DNA from: an uncultured Paracoccaceae bacterium
GTDB lineage: Bacteria; Pseudomonadota; Alphaproteobacteria; Rhodobacterales; Rhodobacteraceae
Length of the DNA: 49,410 nucleotides
Assembly (NCBI GenBank): GCA_937895435.1
Contig: CALAXT010000009.1
Span: forward strand, 1 to 49,410
Reading direction: 5' to 3'
Shown: piece by piece, positions 1 to 7,511 of the stretch
Layout: each line of letters opens with the position of its first letter
How positions within the stretch are numbered: the first letter of the stretch is position 1
Program-made: the position numbers and the translations under genes
Notes under the pieces: model-generated
Told to the model about the DNA's origin: nothing
The model's input: the letters and a program-made list of their open reading frames with translations, nothing else
The model's database searches: none

Positions 1-10
1 ATTTGGAAGA

Positions 11-87
11 TGGTGGACCCGGAGCGATTCGAACGCCCGACCCTCAGATTCGTAGTCTGATGCTCTATCCAGCTGAGCTACGGGTCC
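11..87 (-). tRNA. tRNA-Arg (anticodon ACG)
   Basis: Read on the minus strand the 77 bases fold as a full cloverleaf. The acceptor stem GGACCCG pairs with CGGGTCC, the anticodon loop is CTACGAA on a TCAGA/TCTGA stem, the T arm carries GTTCGAATC, and the 3' CCA is encoded. The ACG anticodon is the inosine-modified arginine tRNA that reads CGU/CGC/CGA. No integrase or duplicated 3' end was seen beside it, so there is no sign that it serves as an attachment site. Confidence 0.97.
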
Positions 88-138
88 AACAAGCGCAGCA
101 GATAGACCCGCCGCCTGCGCAATGCAACCCCGAAAACA

Positions 139-1566
139 TCACATTGTCACCAGATCACTCGGGTAGAGGGATGGTTCGGTCAACACGTCATTCTTGGGCA
201 GCCGTAAAAGAAAGACAGTTCCTTCGGGGCTGGATTTCACCAACTGTAACTGGCCACCATGGCCCCGGACCAAATCTGCCGATATCGCCAGACCCAAGCC
301 AACCCCCCCCTTGCGCGCGCCGCCCTGAAACGCGGTAAAAAGATTTTCGCGCGCTTTGGCTGGCAAGCCGGGGCCATCGTCGCGCACACTAACCCACCAG
401 CTGTCTGTATCTTCACCGGCAGTCATCTCGATAATGCCCGGCTTGGTACTGGCCTCAATCGCTTGGCGCGCATTGCGTGCAAGATTTGAAAGCACCCGAA
501 AAATCTGCTCGGCGTCGGCGCGGATCATCAGCCCAGCCGGCACAGACTTACGCAAGGAAATGCGGTCATCAGCCAAAGCCAGCTGTTCGCTTTCGATCAC
601 ATCATCAATGATTTCGCCGATCAAAACATAAGATAAACGTGGCGGCGGTTCTTGTGCCTGACCAAAGGCCAATGTGCTTTCACATAAATTGACCGCCCGC
701 GCGATCGAATTGATCAGTTTGGGCGCAGCGCGGGCCACGGCGGGGTCAAGGCTGGTGTCCATTCTGTCCGCAATCAGCTGTGCGGTGCTTAACATGTTGC
801 GCAGATCATGGCTGATTTTGGCCACCGCGCTGCCCAATTGCGCCAACCGCGCGCGCTGGCGCAGCGCACCCGTCAGTTGGGTTTGTAAACTTTGCAATGC
901 CTCTTCGGCCTCGCGCAGTTCACGCACGCTGGCGGTTGGGGTGATGACGCGTCGGGCGTCTTCGGGGGATTGGGCATAGGCTTTCATGTGGGTGACCACC
1001 CGTTCAATCGGGCTCACCAACAGGCGGCGCACCGCGATAAACAGCACAAATCCAGCCATCAAAGAAATAATTGCGGACAGCCCCAAAATCCGCAGACCAT
1101 AGTCAATCATCGCCACGCGCAATGGCGCGGTTTCCATCGTCACCTCAATCAACAACCCCGCATCGCGCACGGGGTTGCCAATCACGCGGATCACCCGGTT
1201 TTCAGGGTTCGCAAAGACCCAAAGCGCATCACCAATCAGCCCAAAGGCCCCGATCTGGCGCAGATCAAAGCTGGCATCGACCGGCTGTGGCAATGGCGAT
1301 GACAGCACCAACTGGCGCACCGAATCACGCCGAAGCACCACGTTAAAGACACCCGCATTGGTCAAAAGCTCTGTCTCAAGATCGGCCGAAATCATCTGAT
1401 CGGTGGCAAGCGTTGCTAATGCTGCAATCTGTGCACGTTCAAGCCGTAAGCGCAGGTAATCTTCGCGAAACCGTGCAATAGAAGGAACAAAGATCAACAC
1501 CTCGGCCAACATAAAAAAGGCCGTTGTCAGCAGCAAAAAGCGCCCAGAAAGCGAATTAAAGCCCAT
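139..1566 (-). CDS. Orphan membrane sensor histidine kinase
   Basis: A 475-residue two-component kinase. Transmembrane segments lie near residues 5-30 and 157-183 and flank a periplasmic sensor region of about 125 residues; a HAMP-like linker follows. The DHp helix carries the phospho-acceptor His253 in ISHDLRN. The ATPase domain shows an N box (SNLARNARQAIE), a G1 box (DDGPGLP) and a G2 box (GGVGLGLAI), so it should be active. I chose the ATG at 1566, preceded by a purine-rich GGGGGCAGGGCA stretch, over a TTG at 1596 that would lie almost on the stop of the gene before it. It is the last gene of a run with a TVP38 protein and a MerA-like oxidoreductase. No response regulator lies in the window, so its output partner is unknown. 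The stimulus cannot be read from the sequence. Confidence 0.9.
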   Translation of the reverse strand: MGFNSLSGRFLLLTTAFFMLAEVLIFVPSIARFREDYLRLRLERAQIAALATLATDQMISADLETELLTNAGVFNVVLRRDSVRQLVLSSPLPQPVDASFDLRQIGAFGLIGDALWVFANPENRVIRVIGNPVRDAGLLIEVTMETAPLRVAMIDYGLRILGLSAIISLMAGFVLFIAVRRLLVSPIERVVTHMKAYAQSPEDARRVITPTASVRELREAEEALQSLQTQLTGALRQRARLAQLGSAVAKISHDLRNMLSTAQLIADRMDTSLDPAVARAAPKLINSIARAVNLCESTLAFGQAQEPPPRLSYVLIGEIIDDVIESEQLALADDRISLRKSVPAGLMIRADAEQIFRVLSNLARNARQAIEASTKPGIIEMTAGEDTDSWWVSVRDDGPGLPAKARENLFTAFQGGARKGGVGLGLAISADLVRGHGGQLQLVKSSPEGTVFLLRLPKNDVLTEPSLYPSDLVTM

Positions 1567-1599
1567 CACTGATGCCCTGCCCCCGCGTGCCCTCAAACA

Positions 1600-3003
1600 T
1601 CAGGGCAGCCTTCTTTGGATCAATCTTATCAACCATTTCACAGCTGGGCTTTCGAAAAGTTTCGGCGTGAAATAGGCGCTGGCGGCGCGTTTGCTTACCT
1701 CAGATAGGGTTGGATAGGGCAAGACCGTGTTGGCGATCGCAGACATTTTCAGACCATTGGCCAACGCCAGCGCCCAAAGCCCGATCAGCTCACCAGCACC
1801 AGCGCCCACAATGGACACACCCACCGGACGGCCACGCACCACCATGACTTTGATCAACCCATCGGTCTTGCCGGTGGCAATGGCGCGATCATTGCCCGAA
1901 AATGGCGCGCGCAGCACCTGAAGCCGAGCGCCATATTGGGTGCGGGCCTCGGCCTCGGTCAGGCCCACCTGCGCCAACTCTGGGTCGGTATAAGTGGCCC
2001 ATGCTATATGGCTGGTTTTGCTGCGGGCAGGCAGTGCAAACAGCACTTGGCGGATCACGACACCCGCATGATAGGCGGCTGTTTGGGTAAACTGCAGCGG
2101 CCCCGCCACATCCCCCACCCCATAAACACGCCAGTTGGTCGTGCGCAGATCAGCCCCCAGCGTCAGCCCATGCTTGCCCCAAGCAACGCCCGCCACGCCA
2201 AGCTCTAGGCTTTCTAGATTAGGCAGTCGCCCAGCTGCCAGCAACAGATGGCTGCCAACCACCCTGCGACCATCCGCCAAATCGACCAAGATTTGGCCTG
2301 CGTCATCGGCGCAGACCCCTATCACAGACTGACCTTCAACAATCTGCACACCCTCAGCGCGCATCCGATCCAATACCACGGCAGCCATTTCAGGGTCTTC
2401 CCGCGACAGGGCGCGCACGCCCTCAATCACTGTGACATGACAGCCCAACCGCCGGTGCGCTTGCGCCATTTCCATGCCAATCGGCCCACCACCGATAATC
2501 ACCAAATGATCTGGCCTGTGGCGCAGATCAAACAGCGTTTCATTTGTCAGATAGGGTACCTGGTCCAGCCCAGGAATGGGCGGCACCGCCGCACGCGCAC
2601 CCGTGGCAATCACAAAGCGGCGCGCAGAAATCTGCACATCGCCCGCCTGTATCCGATCAGGCGCGATAAAGTGGCCCATCGCACGGATCACCTGCACGCC
2701 CATCGCCTCAAACCGATCTTGGCTGTCATGGGGGGCAATGGTGGCAATGGTTTGGGCAACGTGCTCCATCGCTGCCGCATAATCAGTATCCGTCGGGGGC
2801 CGCACCGCAGACAGCGCATGCGCGCGCGCCGCCGCAGAAATAAGCGCCTTGGATGGCACGCAGCCAAAATTCAGGCAATCGCCACCCATTTTGTGGCCCT
2901 CAACAAGGGCGACAGATGCCCCCATCTGCACCGCACCCGCCGCCAGTGACAGCCCACCAGAACCCGCACCAATGACGCAAAGATCAACCCTTATGTGTCG
3001 CAT
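1600..3003 (-). CDS. MerA/Lpd-like FAD-dependent disulfide oxidoreductase
   Basis: A 467-residue class I pyridine nucleotide-disulfide oxidoreductase. The N-terminal FAD site is VIGAGSGGLSLA; the redox-active pair is Cys43/Cys48 in GGDCLNFGCVPSK; the NAD(P) site is VIIGGGPIGMEMA; a C-terminal dimerisation domain follows. The His of the Lpd motif HPTxxE is replaced (PYPTLSE), so this is probably not dihydrolipoamide dehydrogenase. It also lacks the C-terminal vicinal cysteines and the N-terminal metal-binding domain of true mercuric reductase. The substrate is unknown. The start is the ATG at 3003, which overlaps the 3' end of the TVP38 gene by 20 bases and keeps the usual short lead into the FAD motif. 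The two genes are surely co-transcribed, and a membrane-linked thiol or quinone redox role is an inference from that pairing. Confidence 0.88.
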   Translation of the reverse strand: MRHIRVDLCVIGAGSGGLSLAAGAVQMGASVALVEGHKMGGDCLNFGCVPSKALISAAARAHALSAVRPPTDTDYAAAMEHVAQTIATIAPHDSQDRFEAMGVQVIRAMGHFIAPDRIQAGDVQISARRFVIATGARAAVPPIPGLDQVPYLTNETLFDLRHRPDHLVIIGGGPIGMEMAQAHRRLGCHVTVIEGVRALSREDPEMAAVVLDRMRAEGVQIVEGQSVIGVCADDAGQILVDLADGRRVVGSHLLLAAGRLPNLESLELGVAGVAWGKHGLTLGADLRTTNWRVYGVGDVAGPLQFTQTAAYHAGVVIRQVLFALPARSKTSHIAWATYTDPELAQVGLTEAEARTQYGARLQVLRAPFSGNDRAIATGKTDGLIKVMVVRGRPVGVSIVGAGAGELIGLWALALANGLKMSAIANTVLPYPTLSEVSKRAASAYFTPKLFESPAVKWLIRLIQRRLP

Positions 3004-3718
3004 CTGCCCTCTTTCGTCGCCACGTGCGCACAATCATTGGCAAACCGGCCAGCGCGCAAAGCGCCAAGATCGGGCCAATCACCTGCGGCTCCCATATTAC
3101 GCCCAAATCAGGCGTTTCGCCGCGCACCAGCACAGCACCCAAACCCGAGCCAACCCATGTGTAAACGATTGCTCCAGGAATGATTCCCAGAAAGGTCGTC
3201 ACCACAAAGCGCACCAGCCCGACCCCCATGCCAGCCGCAATCAGATTTGCCATAAAGAACGGAACCACCGGGACAAGCCGCATCAAAAACAACACTGATA
3301 TTTCATTTTCTTGCAGGCCAGCCATGATTCGCCGCACTGGGCCCGATGCCGTTTCAGCGTTCAGCGTGAACCGCCCCGCCAACCCATAGCGGGCGGCCAG
3401 AAACACCAACACAGCCCCAGTCGTCGCCGCCGTCACGTTGGCGGCTGTGCCCAGCGCCAGACCAAAAAGATACCCCCCCAACAAAGAGGCAAGCGCAGCA
3501 CCCGGTAATGAAAGCGCAATCACGGTGACATAGGCCAACCAGAACACAATCAGGCTGACCACAAAATGGGCATCCCGCAGCGCGCTGAGATCAGCATGAT
3601 AACGCCGCAGCGTTTCAAACCCCAACTGGTCTTGCCAGAAAAATGTAATACCTACGGCCAGCGCCACCAACAAAAACAGGGGCCAGAGCGGATTTTTTGC
3701 AGTTGCTTTGGGCGGCAT
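2984..3718 (-). CDS. TVP38/TMEM64 (VTT/DedA-like) membrane protein
   Basis: A 244-residue integral membrane protein with several hydrophobic segments (about 13-29, 52-100, 100-120, 145-185 and 205-225). The central block, including the PGAALASLLGGYLFG region and the RLVPVVPFFMANLIAAGMG region, matches the VTT domain of the TVP38/TMEM64 family. Family members are linked to lipid or small-molecule movement across membranes, but a precise bacterial function is not established. It is the first gene of a minus-strand run and overlaps the flavin oxidoreductase by 20 bases. In other bacteria TVP38 domains occur next to or fused with this type of oxidoreductase, which supports a shared job. The ATG at 3718 is a clean start; the C-terminal tail is basic (RKRADATHKG). 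Confidence 0.88.
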   Translation of the reverse strand: MPPKATAKNPLWPLFLLVALAVGITFFWQDQLGFETLRRYHADLSALRDAHFVVSLIVFWLAYVTVIALSLPGAALASLLGGYLFGLALGTAANVTAATTGAVLVFLAARYGLAGRFTLNAETASGPVRRIMAGLQENEISVLFLMRLVPVVPFFMANLIAAGMGVGLVRFVVTTFLGIIPGAIVYTWVGSGLGAVLVRGETPDLGVIWEPQVIGPILALCALAGLPMIVRTWRRKRADATHKG

Positions 3719-3860
3719 ACCGGCTCCTCTTCGCAGTCATGTGCACAATGCGCCGGGGCGGGCCTAACGAAAAGCCCTTTCACACAGGCGTGAAGGCTTC
3801 ATTTTGGGCCCATTCAAACCGAGATCGATGCCAAACCCTCATCTGGGCCGCCCATGGGTG

Positions 3861-3919
3861 TATAATCCACCATCAAATGACAATGTCGAATTGACTTGGC
3901 AGGATTGGCAGATTAACAG
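3861..3919 (+). promoter_or_regulatory. Candidate promoter(s) upstream of rpmH
   Basis: The 294-base gap between the divergent TVP38 gene and rpmH holds a perfect TATAAT at 3861-3866, but with no convincing -35. A second candidate has TTGACT at 3891-3896 and a weak TAACAG at 3914-3919, 17 bases apart. Either could drive rpmH-rnpA-yidD. Nothing else recognisable, including clustered DnaA boxes, was seen in this gap. Confidence 0.35.
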
Positions 3920-4012
3920 GCGGTCTTGAAGTGGCGAGCTGTGGACGATTCTGCGCAAAACGATGCGTCAAACAACCTCAGCAGCCTAAACAGAATTCAG
4001 ACGGAGTGAGCA

Positions 4013-4147
4013 ATGAAGCGCACATATCAACCCAGCAATCTGGTCCGCAAGCGGCGCCATGGTTTTCGTTCGCGTATGGCCACGGTTGGTGGACGCCGGA
4101 TCCTGAACAACCGCCGCGCCAATGGGCGTAAAAAGCTCTGCGCATAA
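4013..4147 (+). CDS. rpmH: 50S ribosomal protein L34
   Basis: Forty-four residues, starting [18 protein letters not shown] and ending in a basic NGRKKLCA tail, which is the full-length bacterial L34 consensus. It is a small, very basic rRNA-binding protein of the large ribosomal subunit. The ATG at 4013 follows an ACGGAGTGAG ribosome-binding site. It heads the widely conserved rpmH-rnpA-yidD cluster. The downstream gap of 95 bases to rnpA is open and contains an isolated ATG-TAA (4214-4219) of no clear meaning. Confidence 0.98.
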   Translation: MKRTYQPSNLVRKRRHGFRSRMATVGGRRILNNRRANGRKKLCA

Positions 4148-4242
4148 GTAACTCAGAGCCAAGCGGGATCATAACCCCGCCGGAGACGCTTACAACGGAG
4201 TGCCCTGCACCCAATGTAAAGCTGTCACCGGCGGGTTTTCCT

Positions 4243-4596
4243 TTGTCCGATTCCGTAACGACCTTGAACAAACGGCGCGATTTCCTGCGCGCGGCCTCGG
4301 CCCGCAGGCAGGGCACACCGGGATTTTTGCTGCAAGCCCGCCCCCGTGACCCGTCAGAGCCCTGCAAAGGCGCACGCGTTGGATTTACCTGCTCAAAAAA
4401 ATTGGGCAATGCGGTTGCGCGCAACCGCGCAAAACGGCGCCTGCGCGAAATTGCGCGCCTGATTTTGCCCGAAGCCGGGCGCGCAGGTTGGGATTATGTG
4501 CTTGTGGGCCGCCATACTGCAACCGCGACACGAGACTTTGCGCAGATGCAGGCAGATTTAAAGCGTGCGCTGGATCGCGTGCATACGACGCCATGA
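4243..4596 (+). CDS. rnpA: Ribonuclease P protein component
   Basis: About 117 residues. The RNase P protein binds the catalytic RNA RnpB and helps it remove 5' leaders from pre-tRNAs. The family signature is visible as KRRDFLRAASARRQ, then RVGFTCSKKLGNAVARNRAKRRLREI, the basic RNR motif that contacts RNA. Length is normal. No ATG or GTG exists in frame upstream of the conserved region, so the start is probably the TTG at 4243, with a weak GGCGGG element before it; the next TTG at 4264 has no ribosome-binding site. The TGA stop overlaps the yidD ATG (ATGA), so the two are translationally coupled. Confidence 0.93.
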   Translation: MSDSVTTLNKRRDFLRAASARRQGTPGFLLQARPRDPSEPCKGARVGFTCSKKLGNAVARNRAKRRLREIARLILPEAGRAGWDYVLVGRHTATATRDFAQMQADLKRALDRVHTTP

Positions 4597-4853
4597 CACC
4601 ACTGGCACATCTGATTGCGATTCCCGTTCGTGCCTATCGGCTTTTGCTCAGCCCATGGATTGGCCATGGCTGCCGGTTCCAGCCCACCTGTTCAGTTTAT
4701 GCACTTGAAGCACTGGAACGGCACGGCCCTTGGCGTGGCACCTTTTTGATGCTGCGCCGCTTGGGGCGCTGTCACCCTTGGGGCGGGTCTGGCTATGACC
4801 CTGTGCCCCCGCGCGGCAAGGGTGGCATTGACGGCCAACAAGGCCCGCTTTAA
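4593..4853 (+). CDS. yidD: Membrane protein insertion efficiency factor YidD
   Basis: Eighty-six residues with the YidD core: an amphipathic N-terminal helix (IAIPVRAYRLLLSPWIG) and the conserved cysteine block CRFQPTCSVYALEALERHG, followed by RLGRCHPWGGSGYDPVP. YidD is a peripheral inner-membrane protein that assists YidC in inserting membrane proteins. The start overlaps the rnpA stop by four bases; the frame is open further upstream, but that part reads through rnpA and is not family-like. In many relatives yidC follows soon after; here the next gene is ttcA, so yidC is not in this cluster's visible part. Confidence 0.95.
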   Translation: MTPLAHLIAIPVRAYRLLLSPWIGHGCRFQPTCSVYALEALERHGPWRGTFLMLRRLGRCHPWGGSGYDPVPPRGKGGIDGQQGPL

Positions 4854-4883
4854 CCAAACATAAACTGCACCAAGGGGCCTGCC

Positions 4884-5750
4884 ATGCTGGATGACGCCGA
4901 CGATATCCACCCGCTATTTCACGGCGCTCCCAGCACCACCGAATTTCGCAAACTGCGCAAACGGATTCTGCGTGAAACGCGTGAAGCTATCGAAAAATAT
5001 GGTATGATTGAACCAGGCAGCCGGTGGTTGGTGTGCCTGTCGGGGGGCAAAGACAGCTATACCCTGCTGGCCGTCTTGCATGAGCTGAAGTGGCGCGGGC
5101 TGTTGCCGGTGGATCTTTTGGCCTGCAACCTTGACCAAGGCCAGCCAAATTTTCCAGCCACCGTGTTGCCCGAGTTTCTGGCAAAAATGGGCGTGGACCA
5201 TCGGATTGAATACAAAGACACATATTCCATCGTGATGGACAAGATCCCTGCAGGACGAACCATGTGTGCGCTGTGTTCGCGACTGCGCCGCGGCAATCTG
5301 TATCGAATCGCACGCGAAGAGGGATGCAGCGCTGTTGTGCTGGGCCATCATCGGGATGATATTCTGGAAACCTTTTTTCTGAATCTGTTTTACGGCGGCC
5401 GGCTGGCCACAATGCCACCAAAACTTGTCAACGAAGAAGGCGATCTGTTTGTTTATCGCCCCTTGGCCTTTGTGGCCGAAAGCGATTGCGACCGCTTTGC
5501 ACGGGCCATGAACTATCCCATCATCCCCTGTGATCTGTGCGGCAGCCAAGACGGACTGCAACGCCAACAGGTCAAACAAATTCTCGATGGATGGGAAGCC
5601 CGCAGCCCCGGCCGGCGTCAGGTTATCTTTCGCGCACTCATGAACGCCCGCCCCTCGCATTTGCTTGACCCTGAGATCTTTGATTTCGCAGGACTTCTGC
5701 GCGCGACACCTGCGCCCCTGCCCGGATCACAGGAATCCGGATTGGATTAA
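4884..5750 (+). CDS. ttcA: tRNA 2-thiocytidine(32) synthetase TtcA
   Basis: A 288-residue PP-loop ATPase. The ATP-binding SGGKDS motif lies at 53-58. Cys128 and Cys131 ([14 protein letters not shown]) and Cys216 (IPCDLCG) match the three cysteines that hold the iron-sulfur cluster of TtcA. The enzyme adenylates C32 in certain tRNAs and replaces the 2-oxygen by sulfur, which tunes decoding. The ATG at 4884 follows the AAGGGGCC stretch at 4871-4878. It lies 30 bases after yidD on the same strand and may be read with it. Length is usual for the family. Confidence 0.94.
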   Translation: MLDDADDIHPLFHGAPSTTEFRKLRKRILRETREAIEKYGMIEPGSRWLVCLSGGKDSYTLLAVLHELKWRGLLPVDLLACNLDQGQPNFPATVLPEFLAKMGVDHRIEYKDTYSIVMDKIPAGRTMCALCSRLRRGNLYRIAREEGCSAVVLGHHRDDILETFFLNLFYGGRLATMPPKLVNEEGDLFVYRPLAFVAESDCDRFARAMNYPIIPCDLCGSQDGLQRQQVKQILDGWEARSPGRRQVIFRALMNARPSHLLDPEIFDFAGLLRATPAPLPGSQESGLD

Positions 5751-5829
5751 GGTTCTGATCACTCTTATCACCTAGTCTTGCCACGTTCACAGGGCGTGAC
5801 TTGGCCCGGCTGCAACGAGGGGTGATGTT

Positions 5830-7341
5830 ATGATTGACCAGTCTTCCGGTTCCGCACGGCAGTCTGCCCCCGAACCTTGCACGGACACAGCGTCCACGAA
5901 TGGGGCGTCGCTGATCCCACTGGCTGTGCCAGAAAAATCAGGTTTTATTGCCGCCGTCACCCGACTGTTTCGCCCAACCCCTTGGTGGCTCACCGCAGAA
6001 ACTGCACGAGGAAACCCCTGCACGATCGTGCAGCGTGCCGATATTGTTGCCCGTCTGGGCCAAGTGCTGCGCCACAGCGCCCGCAATGGCGCAGCCAGCT
6101 GCGCATTTATGATCACGCTGGATGACGCACCACTTTTTGCCGAACGTTTGGGCCGCGCAGGCATGCTGCGAATCATCAAAACGCTGGGCCAACGCCTGAG
6201 CGAGGTGCACCGCGACACCGACTTTATCGCCCAAATCACCGAGGGCGTTTTTGTGCTGGTACTGGCCCCAGTGCGTCGCAGTGATACCGATACGATGCTT
6301 TACATGGCGCGGCGGCTGCAATCTGCGATTGAGGCACCGATTGCCTTGGATGGTGGGTCTGTTCTTGTCTCGTGCTCCATCGGTCTGTGCCCAACCGGAC
6401 CGGGTGTCACCGCATCTGCCGATGAGGTTTTGAACGCGATTGAACAAGCCCAATCCGAAGCTACGCTGCATGGCCCCGGTGCCATACGATTTTATGCAGC
6501 GCCAGGCCGGGGGGCCGCCTCACCGCGTCAGTTGAAACGTTCCGAACTGACCAGCGCACTCGAAAAGGGTGAGGTTTTGCCGTTTTTTCAACCGCAGATT
6601 TGCACCTTGACCGGCAATGTCGTTGGGTTTGAGGCTTTGGCGCGCTGGCAACACCCCGATCGTGGGCTGTTGGGCCCCAGCGCGTTTCTGCCCGATTTGC
6701 ACAAATGCGGTCTGTCATCACGGTTGAGCGAGCTGATGGTGCAAACCGCGCTGGCCGCCCTGCGGGCATGGAATGATGCAGGGTTTTATGTGCCCAGCGT
6801 CGCGGTCAACTTTTCCAGCGATGAACTGCGCGATGCAGGCCTTGTTGACCGTCTACGATGGGAACTTGATCGCCATGACATGGAACCCGATCGCCTGACA
6901 ATCGAAATTCTTGAAACCGTCGCCGCTGACACAAACGATGACATTATCGTGCGCAATATCACGGCATTGGCCGCTTTGGGCTGTGGGATTGATCTGGATG
7001 ATTTCGGCACCGGCCACGCCTCTATCTCCAATATCCGGCGGTTTTCAGTGCGTCGTTTGAAAATTGACCGGTCTTTTGTCATGCGTCTGGATGAAGATCC
7101 AGAACAACGCAAAATGGTATCAGCCATTTTGTCACTGGCGGAACGTCTGGGGCTAGAATCCGTCGCCGAAGGCGTCGAAAGCATGGGCGAACATGCCGTT
7201 CTTAGCGAATTGGGCTGCCGCTATGTGCAAGGCTATGGCATTGGCAGACCCATGTCACACTCAGATGCCCTGATTTGGCTGACCCGGCACGAGGCCAAGC
7301 GGTCGGCCCAATTGGCCCCCGCCCGCCAACAGGGCGCATAG
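5830..7341 (+). CDS. EAL phosphodiesterase with degenerate GGDEF domain
   Basis: A 503-residue cyclic-di-GMP protein. Residues about 65-230 form a GGDEF-type fold, but the catalytic signature is TEGVF at 137-141, so it cannot make c-di-GMP. The C-terminal EAL domain looks intact: FEALARW (267-273), the Asn of VAVNFS, the Glu of IEILET, DLDDFGTG, the Lys of RLKIDRSFV, AEGVES and the Gln of YVQGYGIG, so hydrolysis of c-di-GMP to pGpG is expected. There is no transmembrane segment or sensory domain, so it is cytosolic. The GGDEF relic might still help dimerise or tune the EAL domain, but this is inferred. The ATG at 5830 follows GAGGGGTGATGTT. It stands alone between ttcA and the glutamate-synthase-like gene. 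Confidence 0.92.
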   Translation: MIDQSSGSARQSAPEPCTDTASTNGASLIPLAVPEKSGFIAAVTRLFRPTPWWLTAETARGNPCTIVQRADIVARLGQVLRHSARNGAASCAFMITLDDAPLFAERLGRAGMLRIIKTLGQRLSEVHRDTDFIAQITEGVFVLVLAPVRRSDTDTMLYMARRLQSAIEAPIALDGGSVLVSCSIGLCPTGPGVTASADEVLNAIEQAQSEATLHGPGAIRFYAAPGRGAASPRQLKRSELTSALEKGEVLPFFQPQICTLTGNVVGFEALARWQHPDRGLLGPSAFLPDLHKCGLSSRLSELMVQTALAALRAWNDAGFYVPSVAVNFSSDELRDAGLVDRLRWELDRHDMEPDRLTIEILETVAADTNDDIIVRNITALAALGCGIDLDDFGTGHASISNIRRFSVRRLKIDRSFVMRLDEDPEQRKMVSAILSLAERLGLESVAEGVESMGEHAVLSELGCRYVQGYGIGRPMSHSDALIWLTRHEAKRSAQLAPARQQGA

Positions 7342-7511
7342 CCCCCCATAACCAAACAGATGTTTTGATCCTGCAGGCCCCGTTGAAAAACTTTCCACGC
7401 ATTTTATTGCGCAGTGGTGAACATGGCCCCAAAATGGCACTATAGCGGCAGAGATTGCAGCTGGCGCGCGCAGACCTGACCCTGGGCGCAATGACATAAG
7501 GGACTGCGGGT

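Noticed and set aside
2248-2949. Plus-strand open frame of 233 codons opposite the MerA-like gene
   Set aside because: His/Arg-rich antisense shadow without a start context.
1600-3003. Naming the oxidoreductase mercuric reductase (merA)
   Set aside because: The C-terminal vicinal cysteines and the N-terminal metal-binding domain are absent, and no mer genes are nearby.
3978-4424. Minus-strand open frame across rpmH and rnpA
   Set aside because: Both plus-strand genes are certain; the antisense product has no family features.
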